A stretch of 64,000 bases of DNA from assembly GCF_009765785.1 (NCBI RefSeq), contig NZ_LMUT01000007.1, positions 44,038-108,037 of the forward strand, read 5' to 3'. The stretch comes from Granulicella sp. L46. GTDB lineage: Bacteria > Acidobacteriota > Terriglobia > Terriglobales > Acidobacteriaceae. The notes under the pieces were generated by a model, which made no database searches, was not told the DNA's origin, and saw only the letters and a program-made list of their open reading frames with translations. The translations under genes and the position numbers were made by a program. Shown in pieces: positions 36,464 to 45,100 of this stretch. Numbering within the stretch: position 1 is the first letter of the stretch; each line of letters starts with the position of its first letter.

Positions 36464-37837
36464 CTACGCTTGGCGCTTCTCAGTCGGCAGCAGGAACATG
36501 CACCCGAGGAAGAAGCATGTCAGCAAAAGCAGCGTCAATGGGAGAGGACGATTGAAGAGGAGCCACACAGGTCCCGATAATCTGCCAACACGATCACTCA
36601 GCAAAGTCCCCAGGTGAGGAAACTGATGGGTCATCGTAATCGTTGCAAAAATACTCAGAGCAATTGCGAGTCTACCTCGCACTCGATCGGATGAGGCTAG
36701 TAACGCAACCGCGGGAAACATGAGCAGTAGGTACCCCGTGTCGTACTGTCGATGGTACAGAGGTAAGAAGGTTAATGCGGATGCAGACGCGAGGGCCAGA
36801 AGGTCGCGTGATTCGGCGAGCGTAAACCTAGTCGTACCGTAACAACACAGTTGGGGATGCTCCATCGGGCGAACGACAAGATATACCCAAATGAGAAATA
36901 ACGGTAAAAACACGGCGATCGTGGCGCGATTGTAGAAGCTTGGTATGTCGTGTATCAGGCTGAAAAGCGCTTGGAGATTGGCAATGCTCGGCGCGTCAGC
37001 GTTGGTTGGTCCAGGGTTAGACAAATGTCCCTGGCCGGCGATGCCCTGCAGGTTAGCTCGCAGCTCCTGCGGCCAATGAGAAGTAGCTGGATGATGAAAC
37101 GCGAGAAAAATTCCCGGAACACTCAAAATGAAAGCAACCACTAAGATCTGAAGAGCCAGTCGCCGAAACCTAACACGAGGTGAAGTCTCCGAAGTATTAG
37201 GATATGTCAGGCCGCAGCTGTTCGAAAGCAGTAAGAACAGCCATACAAGAGCCCCCAGGTGCGGCTTGAACACGAGACTTATTGCGAAGCTGGCGACACC
37301 AATCGCCAGGCAACGCTGTCGCAGGAAGCACCATAGGGCGATGACCACAAGACTGATTGACATCAATGCTGGTTGAGCCAACATCACCGGCATCGTGTTC
37401 AGAGCTACAAACACCGCGAGAATGCATTGAACGATCAGGGCGCACCGGCCGACGCACAAATCCGAGATACAGAATGCCGCGCAGCAAAACAATAAGATGC
37501 TCATGATCAGCCAGATCACGTGAGCAGGGCCGTAAGGAAGCATCGCCAAGGGGATTGTGAAGAATAACGCGGAGGGAAGGTAATTGGCTGTATACGGTGC
37601 GAACGGTACCGGATCGGAAAGATTTCCCCCATGCTCCAGCATCACCCGTCGGAGCTGAACGTAGTCATACGAATCGCAGCCATCGATCAAACAACGCGCA
37701 CCAGTATACACACACTTAAAATCTCGCGACTGAACAGCCTCCGTCTGATCATAATATCCGCGTATTCCAAAGAACAGGCAACCGAGCAGAACGATGCAGA
37801 AACCGTGAATGCGACGACGACCCAATGGTTGATTCAT
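36464..37837 (-). CDS. GT87 / DUF2029-like polyprenyl-phosphate-sugar mannosyltransferase-like protein
   Basis: A 457-residue membrane protein with about ten helices. Family-like pieces are an early SRDFKCVYTGARCL segment (acidic loop after helix 1), 'YTANYLPSALFFTIPLAMLPYG', and 'SLVFKPHLGALVWLFLLL', matching the KPH/KPQ motif of GT87. These enzymes add sugars from a lipid carrier on the outer face of the membrane. It is 21 bases downstream of the GT2 gene on the same strand and probably in one operon with it. The GT2 gene would supply the lipid-linked donor. Confidence 0.75.
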   Translation of the reverse strand: MNQPLGRRRIHGFCIVLLGCLFFGIRGYYDQTEAVQSRDFKCVYTGARCLIDGCDSYDYVQLRRVMLEHGGNLSDPVPFAPYTANYLPSALFFTIPLAMLPYGPAHVIWLIMSILLFCCAAFCISDLCVGRCALIVQCILAVFVALNTMPVMLAQPALMSISLVVIALWCFLRQRCLAIGVASFAISLVFKPHLGALVWLFLLLSNSCGLTYPNTSETSPRVRFRRLALQILVVAFILSVPGIFLAFHHPATSHWPQELRANLQGIAGQGHLSNPGPTNADAPSIANLQALFSLIHDIPSFYNRATIAVFLPLFLIWVYLVVRPMEHPQLCCYGTTRFTLAESRDLLALASASALTFLPLYHRQYDTGYLLLMFPAVALLASSDRVRGRLAIALSIFATITMTHQFPHLGTLLSDRVGRLSGPVWLLFNRPLPLTLLLLTCFFLGCMFLLPTEKRQA

Positions 37838-37858
37838 CTCTATGAAAATTCTCCCTGG

Positions 37859-38875
37859 CTAAGTATCTCGGTTGGTTCGAACCCGCAGAGGATTCCACGC
37901 GTGACCCGGTAACGAAAGATAGGCCAGGCGCTTTATCTCTTTGCGACCACGCGATACCGAGTCCAGAATCAGCCCGCAAACAAGCGAGAGAAACGAAAGC
38001 ATCATTATCGCAGCGCAGAGCACGGCCGTTGGCAGCCGCGGGACCAGGTGCGTGTGGCGAAACTCAACCATCAAAGGAACTCCAAGCACCACCGCAACCA
38101 CGAACAGCACGGCCGAAAGGATAAAGAAAAGCAGCAAGGGCCGTTCTTGTTTGATTAAATTGACAATGACCAACAGGATGCGGGCGCCGTCTTTGTACGT
38201 GCTCAGCTTTGAGGTGCTGCCTTCTCCTCGATCCCGATAGGTGGTTTTCATCTCTGCAAGGGGCATCTTCACTTCGAGGGCATGAATTGTCAATTCCGTC
38301 TCGATCTCGAACCCCGAACTCAACGCTGGAAAACTTTTTACGAAGCGCCGACTAAACACCCGATAGCCGGACAACATGTCGGTGATACGTTTGCCGAAAA
38401 TACCCGCAGCAAGGCTAGTGAGTAGGAAGTTGCCCAGGCGATGTCCCCTACGATACGCCGCAGGGATGTCCGTAACGCGCGTCCCGGTAACCATGTCCGC
38501 GCCTTCGCTGAACAGAAGGTCGAGCATAGCCGGGGCGCTGGTCGCATCGTATGTGTCATCGCCATCCACCAAAATATAGACGTCTGCGTCGATGTCTGCG
38601 AACATTCGTCGAACCACATTCCCTTTACCCTGTAAGCGTTCCGATGCGACTATCGCACCTGCATTCCGAGCAACCTCGGTTGTCCGATCGGTAGAGTTGT
38701 TGTCGTATACATAGACCGCAGCTTCGGGCAGCTCGTGTCTGAAGTCAGCAATCACTTTTGCAATGGCGACCTCTTCATTGTGGCAGGGAATCAATATGGC
38801 GGTGCGATAGGTTTCGGCGGAATTAGGCCAACCGAATAAGTCCAGCGTCTCATCGTTGCCATTTATGCGGGCCAT
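37859..38875 (-). CDS. polyprenyl-phosphate glycosyltransferase, GT2 (DPM1-like) with two C-terminal membrane helices
   Basis: About 338 residues from ATG 38875 (MARINGNDET); an in-frame extension to 39037 looks non-coding. The GT-A fold has AILIPCHNEEVAIAKVI near the start, then YDNNSTDRTTEVA, the catalytic metal motif DVYILVDGDDTYDA, and GYRVFSRRFVKSFP. A KLSTYKDG region and two hydrophobic helices follow (about 225-250 and 270-295). This layout transfers a sugar from a nucleotide donor to polyprenyl phosphate. The GT87-like gene downstream is a natural partner. Confidence 0.85.
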   Translation of the reverse strand: MARINGNDETLDLFGWPNSAETYRTAILIPCHNEEVAIAKVIADFRHELPEAAVYVYDNNSTDRTTEVARNAGAIVASERLQGKGNVVRRMFADIDADVYILVDGDDTYDATSAPAMLDLLFSEGADMVTGTRVTDIPAAYRRGHRLGNFLLTSLAAGIFGKRITDMLSGYRVFSRRFVKSFPALSSGFEIETELTIHALEVKMPLAEMKTTYRDRGEGSTSKLSTYKDGARILLVIVNLIKQERPLLLFFILSAVLFVVAVVLGVPLMVEFRHTHLVPRLPTAVLCAAIMMLSFLSLVCGLILDSVSRGRKEIKRLAYLSLPGHAWNPLRVRTNRDT

Positions 38876-39448
38876 TGCTTTGAGAATACAACAGCCACCC
38901 ACAAAGGAATCCGAGCCTACGTGCTTGAGCGCATTAAGGATGCAAGGGCGCGAACAAAACCGACACGTAGAACCTCTACTGCCATGGCCAATTTTCAGAC
39001 TGAGCCGTTCCCAAGAAACCGCGATGGTAGACCGCATTAGCTATTTTGAGTACAGTCTTGTCATGCGAGACGAACGAGGATCGGATACGAATCAAAGTCC
39101 TTGGCTAGATGTTGCTGTCGTGGTAGTCATCGCCTTGATCCTTGTCGTATTCTGGGCTGCCCCTTGAACTTGGTGGCCGTGTAAGGCGGCTTTTCTTCGC
39201 CCCCGGGAGGTCATCATTCGCGATCCCACTAATTGCGGTTCGCGCGAATGCTGGTGTCGGAGCCTTTGGCATCGTCTTTAGTTTCGCTTCGCCTCGTATC
39301 CAATTGCGACGAATCATTCGCACGAGACAATACCGTTGGAACCAATCACAACTAGACGTTTCACGCCCATGTCCAACCCGGGCCAAGCGCATATGTCGGC
39401 GATCACAGCCGATGCCGTCTTCCATGAGCAGTTGTTCTTTGTCGACGC
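38876..39448. other. mostly non-coding stretch with one possible 34-residue membrane peptide
   Basis: No recognised gene. Several short frames exist on both strands but none shows a domain or good ribosome-binding site. The only frame I would keep as a candidate is a 34-codon hydrophobic one at 39063-39167, listed separately. Confidence 0.4.
39063..39167 (+). CDS. possible 34-residue single-span membrane peptide
   Basis: ATG 39063 to TGA 39165-39167. A charged, polar N-terminus (MRDERGSDTNQSPW) is followed by one clear membrane helix (VAVVVVIALILVVFW). The layout is that of real small membrane proteins, but the SD is weak and no homologue is recognised. It is divergent from the GT2 gene. Confidence 0.3.
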   Translation: MRDERGSDTNQSPWLDVAVVVVIALILVVFWAAP

Positions 39449-39640
39449 GTAGCCGTCATCGCGTCCCGGTGAGGGCTGAAAGGGCATCAGCCAAATGGCG
39501 GTAACACCCAGGCCCTGCAGGTAATCAAGCCGTCGCATGATGCCCTGAAAATCTCCGATCCCATCACCGTTGGTGTCCAGGTAGGTGGCCACGGAGACAC
39601 AGTAAATCACCGCATTTTTGTACCAAAGGTCATTGATCAT
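39449..39640 (-). pseudogene. trehalose synthase / alpha-amylase family 5' fragment
   Basis: The first 64 codons match the N-terminus of GH13 trehalose synthase-type enzymes: MINDLWYKNAVIYCVSVATY, DTNGDGIGDFQGIMRRLDYL and the LGVTAIWLMPFQPSPGRDDGY beta-strand. The next residues should be DVxDYYxVDPRYGT but the frame changes to unrelated sequence (ASTKNNCSW) and stops at 39314. The catalytic barrel is missing. It is a deletion remnant, not a working enzyme. Confidence 0.8.
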
Positions 39641-39731
39641 GCGTGTCCCTCACCCACTCAGATGCTTGATGAACGGTGATCTGTCTCGCACATTTCAACA
39701 ACCTGGTCTGGTCGAGCCAGCCGCGAGCCGC

Positions 39732-39758
39732 AAACTTGCCGAAAACCCGACTTTCAGG
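39732..39758 (-). repeat. island repeat copy c
   Basis: On the minus strand it reads CCTGAAAGTCGGGTTTTCGG then CAAGTTT. The TGA at its left end is the stop codon of the membrane-protein gene 39754-40464. Confidence 0.7.
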
Positions 39759-40464
39759 GCACAAACGAATTGTGCTGATCTTCGAGGCTGCGGAATGGCT
39801 TCGTGGAGAATGCTTTCCAGATCCACAGAGCAATTGCGCCCTCCCCTGCAATGATCATTACGAGCAATACGTAATTAGGCCAGTGATGTCTGTACTGGGC
39901 ATAAATTGTCCAGTAGGACTCCTCACCCAACTGAGACTCGTCATTGGCTGAAGTCCAAGAACTCGGCCCTACCAACGCGGACTGGAACGCTTGCGTGCGT
40001 GTGTCGAATGTGAAGCGCTGGACACTGGAAGTTTTGAAGTCGAATAGCGTGCCAGTAAAAACGTCGCCCGATAAGTGAAGGTTGATGATGGAGCGCACAT
40101 AACCGGGGCCAGCGACCGGCACGTCGGTCTTGGCTCCAGGAGCCTTGAGATAGCCGCTGTATGTGTTGAGACTGCCAACTTCATACCCGTTAGGGAGCGT
40201 GACATAGGGATCGCCGCTCAAACCGCAATCTTGGTGGGCCAATCTGTTTGAAACTTGTACATGCACAAGTAGGGCTATGACGAGCCATGCGAGGCCCAGA
40301 AATGGCGCGGCCACACACGTCACCAGCAACCTACGATCCGTCCGGCTTTCAACTCGCAGTTTTCGTCGCGCCGCGAAAAAAAGGATGGAGGACAAAACGG
40401 CAGCGCCGACGACCCCGATGATCGCACCCATGAAGATTGTCATCACAACTGCGAATCCAGCCAT
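39754..40464 (-). CDS. hypothetical membrane protein in cassette-like position
   Basis: A 236-residue protein not recognised. Two N-terminal membrane helices (about 5-28 and 46-70) are followed by an extracytoplasmic domain of about 130 residues with a 'NGYEVGSLNTYSGYLKAPG' segment and beta-rich pattern. A third helix (about 200-220) leads to a short tail. The stop codon lies inside repeat copy c, and the start lies 25 bases after the end of copy d, so the gene fits exactly between two repeats. Confidence 0.6.
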   Translation of the reverse strand: MAGFAVVMTIFMGAIIGVVGAAVLSSILFFAARRKLRVESRTDRRLLVTCVAAPFLGLAWLVIALLVHVQVSNRLAHQDCGLSGDPYVTLPNGYEVGSLNTYSGYLKAPGAKTDVPVAGPGYVRSIINLHLSGDVFTGTLFDFKTSSVQRFTFDTRTQAFQSALVGPSSWTSANDESQLGEESYWTIYAQYRHHWPNYVLLVMIIAGEGAIALWIWKAFSTKPFRSLEDQHNSFVP

Positions 40465-40488
40465 CTGAGGAGTCTACCGCGAGCGATT

Positions 40489-40560
40489 CCCGCAAAACGG
40501 TGTTTTGGGAAACCTGGCCGCCGTCAGAGCCGAAGTTGCCGAAAACCCAACATTACAGGA
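40489..40560 (-). repeat. island repeat copy d (full-length unit)
   Basis: Contains CCCGCAAAACGGTGTTTTGG (40489-40508) and GAAGTTGCCGAAAACCCAAC (40532-40551), the two halves of the unit in the order seen in copy b but inverted relative to it. The conserved core on the minus strand starts TAA. Confidence 0.7.
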
Positions 40561-40603
40561 GTATGCGGTTTGCCAATCGATCCAAACATGAAAGCATGAC
40601 CAC

Positions 40604-40814
40604 ATGAGGCCAGTTCCTTTCGAAGTGCTGCTCTTGATTTATGGATTCGCGGTTGGAGCAGGCTGCCTTCGGGTATACGCCATGAACCGGAAGGAGGCCT
40701 CCTTTCAGCAGGAAAGCAAAGCTCCAGATTGTTTCGGTTTTGCTGGGATTGTTTCTGTTGCTCGCTGCTCTGAATGCAGTTGCAAATAGCCGGAGCGGAC
40801 TGCCCCAGTTCTGA
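40604..40814 (+). pseudogene. frameshifted small two-helix membrane protein
   Basis: ATG 40604 opens a hydrophobic frame (FEVLLLIYGFAVGAGCLRVY) that runs into a non-hydrophobic, Cys-rich end. The next frame from about 40690 instead gives a second clean helix (VLLGLFLLLAALNAVANS) ending at TGA 40812-40814. A single-base shift around 40685-40710 would join them into a protein of about 67 residues. On the other strand a TTG-initiated 94-codon frame (40553-40837) ends exactly in repeat d, so orientation is uncertain. Confidence 0.4.
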
Positions 40815-40861
40815 CCGAGGGTGTTGGTACTCGTCAATGGGGTCTTAGGAAGCGGACGCGT

Positions 40862-40888
40862 GCGAAGTTGCCGAGAACCAAGCTTTCA
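40862..40888 (-). repeat. island repeat copy e
   Basis: GCGAAGTTGCCGAGAACCAA then GCTTTCA. On the minus strand the core begins with TGA, which is the stop codon of the gene 40886-41278. Confidence 0.65.
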
Positions 40889-41278
40889 AAGAATTGAAAT
40901 CGGTTTGATCGCCCATGCACCAAAAGGCGCTGCTGCCAAACATGTAAGCCATTTTGTCACGGTAGCTGTGGGAAGCTTTATCGCCATAAAACAGATAAAG
41001 CATGCTGGGACAAGAAATGAGGTTCGCAGGATGATCTCGCAAGTGATCAAGCCTCGAGTATCTGTGCGACCTTGCCTATGCAGCCTCATCAAAGCCGCGT
41101 ATCCGGGAACACAGGCGCAAAAGGCAATGAAGTAGATGAACATTATGGCGAACCCCTCACCGATCGGTCCGTCGGGTGGAAAAATGGCATAAGTGACCAA
41201 AAGGGTCGGGAAAATCGCCATCACCAATCCAACCAAAGCCGCTGCGAAGTACTCCGCTCCTGCCAGCAACATACCCAT
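40886..41278 (-). CDS. hypothetical four-helix membrane protein in cassette-like position
   Basis: A 130-residue hydrophobic protein, not recognised. Helices lie at about 8-32, 41-60, 85-103 and 108-125. A conserved-looking loop holds RLHRQGRTDTRG. The stop codon lies in repeat copy e, and the start codon lies 27 bases after copy f. No domain assignment is possible by eye. It could be a transport or lipid-related small protein. Confidence 0.6.
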   Translation of the reverse strand: MGMLLAGAEYFAAALVGLVMAIFPTLLVTYAIFPPDGPIGEGFAIMFIYFIAFCACVPGYAALMRLHRQGRTDTRGLITCEIILRTSFLVPACFICFMAIKLPTATVTKWLTCLAAAPFGAWAIKPISIL

Positions 41279-41304
41279 CGTGAAAGCATACCAATCCGCA
41301 ACCG

Positions 41305-41332
41305 CCCGGGAAACGGTGTTTTAGGCAACTTC
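41305..41332 (-). repeat. island repeat copy f (half unit)
   Basis: CCCGGGAAACGGTGTTTTAG then GCAACTTC. It matches the second half of copies b and d. It is the last copy before attR. Confidence 0.6.
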
Positions 41333-41584
41333 GATTTCACAGCTGAGTAGGGAACTGGCCAAGATCGGAATCGGGTTGGCTACTCTGAACCTGCGAGCAC
41401 TCGTCCATTTGGATCGCATATCGGTTTTGAGGGGCCGACTGGGGGGCTGTTTGCGCGATATCGGTTGACATAGTCCCAGATAGCGTGGTGAGCCCAGAGA
41501 TTCTACGGCAGTATTGTGGGGCGATTTCGCACCGTAGCCGTCCATATATCGCGGCAGCTCATCGGATAGGAAAGACATTCGCGA

Positions 41585-41637
41585 CAAAATCCGCCGAGGG
41601 CAACCTCGTGGGGGTTCGACCCCCCCTCCCGGCACCA
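41585..41637. repeat. attR: 53-bp direct repeat of tRNA-Leu(CAA) 3' end
   Basis: An exact copy of 32608-32660 (anticodon loop to CCA). The tRNA 5' half is absent, so this is not a tRNA gene but the right end of the element. Confidence 0.92.
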
Positions 41638-42125
41638 CACTAAATACTTTTCTATGTATCACTTAAGGCCGCACCAGAAGTTAGTGAGTATGGCATTTCC
41701 AAGCCATTGGGGCTCGGGGGTCTAAATGGGGCTTAAGGTGCGAACGCCTGTCTGGTCATCCTCAGGGCATAATTTGCGTCCTAATCTGGCTAGGCCGGTA
41801 GTCTGATCGAGCTATCAGGTAGATTTGCAGTCCGGCGCGACGACTCACGTATGCCGAAAACGACATCCAATCTTATCGCCGCGGATGCAGTATGACGGGC
41901 ATGCGCGAATGGATTCGCGACATCAGTTCGTTCGTCTCGGTAGTCACGATGGCGTACGACTGAAGCCAGTGGTCCTCTCCATCCTTTCAGGCATTCCAAA
42001 TGTCGGCAAAGTTTCGGAACTTTGCCCACACGTAGTCCCTCGAGAACAGGCAGCTGATAGTTAGGGGTAGGACATTTGCGACATAATTTCTATGCGCAAC
42101 GTTCACAAGATAATCGTTGACTAGA
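41638..42125. other. intergenic stretch right of the element
   Basis: About 490 bases with no convincing gene, RNA or repeat. Short frames on both strands lack domains and ribosome-binding sites. Confidence 0.5.
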
Positions 42126-45100
42126 TCAATAGGCCCTAGCATGGTCTGTTGCGAGCGAGGCTAGCCCGGCGCGTGCAAGATGGTGGGACATGTAGGAATC
42201 CGGAAGCATTAGGGCGTTGCTGAAAGATTTGTAGGCGGCAGTCGTATCGCCGAGTGCCATTTGGTCAAGACCGATGACATACCAGCGGCGACTACTAAAC
42301 GCAGCGCTCTCGGTTAGGTGTTCTGGGGCAGGGGTCGAGGCCTGGATGGCGGCTTTCAAGAGCCCAACGTCGCTGGTGCCGAGAGCTTCGCTTGCCCGGA
42401 TCATCCAAGGGAGATTTTCAGGACTTGCGTTTGCACCAGCAGCCTTTTTTAGCAGTGCCTGCGCCTGCTCTGACTCGCCGCAATGCTCGGCGATTTGAGC
42501 CAGTTTAAAGAGCGTTCGCGGCGCATTGGTGACCGCCGACGAAGACGACGCGCTGGTCAGGAAACCCTTCGCCGATCCGCAATGTGAGTTGGATGAATCG
42601 GCCTCCGCTTGCATGAGGTTCACTTCGAACAATACCTGATCGGATGCGATGCCTCCTTCCTCGCGCGCGAAGAAGCGACGGTTGAACAGAGAGAGCGCGG
42701 AGGCGAATTGACCGGCTTCGGCTCGCGTAAGGGCGAGCTGGTAAACAAGATTAGAGGGCATTCTGGACTGAGGATTATCGGCGCCTGGATAGCGTGAGAG
42801 CATATCGGCGCGTTCTGCGGCAGGTGACGAATTCAAGCTCATCGTCTGGTCGAGACCAACATAGATGTCGGCATTGGTGGGATCGCTGGTTGACCCGTTC
42901 ATAAAAGCTTGCTGAGCTCGATGGGCGTCGTGCTTGATGAGTAGCAAGGCCTTCCCGAGGTCTGCGTCGACTACCGGCATCTGTGGTTCAAATGCTTTCG
43001 CCTGCTCCCAGTGCTTGATGCCGGAGTCGAACAGACCCTTGGAAAACAGTTGAGTTCCTAGTAAATAGTGGGCCGTAGCGTCTGAGGGATTCTGCGTGAG
43101 TGCCGCCTCCAGGACGAGGCGATCGGTCTCGGTCGAAGGGAAGACAAGGCTGGCGGAAAGCTTGGACGCATTGGCCCAATCCGTCGCGCTGTTCTTGTCA
43201 AGCTTCAGGCGGCAATATGCAGCGTAGTACATGACGAGCGGATGATTCTGGGGAAGGACAGACCCAGGCTCACTTTGATCATCCGGCACGGGCGAGTAGG
43301 TACGGGTGAGGACCACGAGGGCTTTTTCGTAGAGGCCGAGGTCCATATATTCCGCCGCGACACGCAGCACGCGATAGGGGTCGGCGGCAAGGTGCGTTGT
43401 GTCGGCTGCGGCAATCTCCTCCTTGAGGAAGTCGCTGTTTGGAGACAGTTGAAGACCGTGGTGAGCTTCTAAGTCGGCTTCCGGAATCGCCCCGGATGCG
43501 CGCGTGACGGCCTCTAGCTCCTCTTGCGCCAAGGAGTCGCTGGGACGTGCGGTGAGGGCGGCGTTGAAGAATTCGATGGCGGCCTGGTGCTTTCCTTCAC
43601 GGGCGCGCAATTGTCCGAGCTTGATGGCGGCTGGAGCTCGCATCGCGTCCTGGCGGTAGGCGACGTCGTATGCTGCTTCCGCTGCACGCAGATTTCCGAG
43701 GCCTTGCTGGGCGATCCCGAGATAGTAGGCGACAACAGAATTGGGCGTGTCTCGGCTTTGGGCGTCCTCGAGTAGCGGAACTGCTTCGGCGTAGCGCTGC
43801 AGCGACGCAGCCAGCCGGCCTTCCGCTACTTTCAGTGAGAAGCTATGCGGGAACTTCCTCAACGCAGTTTGATAGGTTACGAGAGCCTGAACGACCTTTC
43901 CGTTGAGCTCCTGGTCTGCGCCAAATTGTATCCAATCGTCTTCAGTACGCTGTTCGGTGCCGGGCATTGCGTATGAGGTCTGCGGGCCTATGTTGATGGA
44001 GCCTGGTGGATCAAGGTCGTATTGGTTAGCCGTCTGGATTAGAAGAGAATGACCGTCTCGATCGCGTAGCTCGAAGGTGATGTCGGAGGTGGCTTTCTGG
44101 ATGGGTATGGATTTCGTCCAGGTTGCGGCAGGATCCAGGTTCGATGTCTCGTGCCATAAAATTTGGCTGCCTCGTGAAAGCGATAGATTGGCGGCGGGGA
44201 TAGGGGCGTTCACGTTTAGGCGAGCCGTCAAGCTTGTATCTTGAACGTCAAGATGAACGACGGCTGCCTTGTTGGCTCGAGAGATACCTCCTGTCCCGCG
44301 CACGGGCATCCAGTATTCTGTGAAGCGAATCGTTTGACCAGGATCGAGGAACGCGTAGGTTTCCTGATTGCGGAATAAACCTGCCTGCACTTCGACGTAG
44401 GCACTCTGATTGTCGGAAAGCGCATTCCGCCAAGCCATTCCATCGGCGTCGGTGCCCCAGGACCAGATCTTATTTGCAGGCAGGTCTTTGTATTCCGAGA
44501 AATGAGCTGTGCCTGTATCTGTCTTCGGATTCCAGATGCCCATGAAGGTCTCGTGGCTTCCGTGGGCGAAGTAGGAGACTGGGCCGTCTTTCTGATTCGC
44601 GATGATCCTGAGGTCGGGACCACCAGGACGCAGCTTAGGCCAGGGATATACATCCGCAAATCCATGCGAGGCGACATACTTCATTGGATAATCAATGCGT
44701 GAATCATCCCAAACCTGTACCGCGGCATTATCCCACCAGTAATAGCGGTGGCGCACGTCGCTGCGGTTGTACAGCATGACGTGCTCTTCAAGAAGAGTTG
44801 ATTTTGGCTTCAGGACGAGCTCGACGGTCCATTGCATCCCATAGGGTCGATCGATGTTGCCGACGGTCACCGAAGCGCTGCCGTCGGCATGGGTGGCGTA
44901 GGTGAAGTCGACGGGTGACAGCGATGCCCAGTTATGGGAGACGGGGAAGTTGTACTCAACGCCGAAGGCGGCCCAGGCTCCACGATGACCGATCTCCGCC
45001 TTCTTGATGGAAGGATTTTGGTAGAACATCGGCTGCCCGCTGATTTTGTCGAGGCACGTGTAGATGTGTCCACCGAGGTCAGGCAGGATTGTGCATTTGA

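Larger units (their letters stand above)
32608..41637. mobile_element. degenerate tRNA-Leu-borne integrative element / genomic island
   Basis: About 9.0 kb bounded by perfect 53-bp direct repeats, the left one inside tRNA-Leu(CAA). Inside the left boundary is the C-terminal stub of a tyrosine integrase. Cargo is a rhodanese, three membrane or lipid-linked-sugar glycosyltransferases, fragments of rlmB-like and treS-like genes, small membrane proteins and at least six related repeats. Coding density is much lower than outside and several genes are broken. No conjugation, replication or phage genes remain, so I think it is immobile now. Confidence 0.85.

Noticed and set aside
40553..40837. 94-codon minus-strand frame ending in repeat d
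   Set aside because: It starts at TTG without a clear SD and has no recognisable fold. The opposite strand has a better hydrophobic pattern with a frameshift. Not listed as a gene, but its stop position is noted for the cassette model.
39732..41332. A classical integron array
   Set aside because: No IntI, attI or RYYYAAC/GTTRRRY boxes are visible. The array-like geometry is reported as a separate finding.
41585..41637. A second tRNA-Leu gene
   Set aside because: Only the anticodon-loop-to-CCA part is present. The acceptor 5' strand and D arm are missing.
41321..41662. Open frame on the minus strand across attR beginning VVPGGGVEPPRGCPR-like
   Set aside because: It is the translation of the tRNA-Leu 3' copy, a well-known artefact, with no domain or ribosome-binding site.
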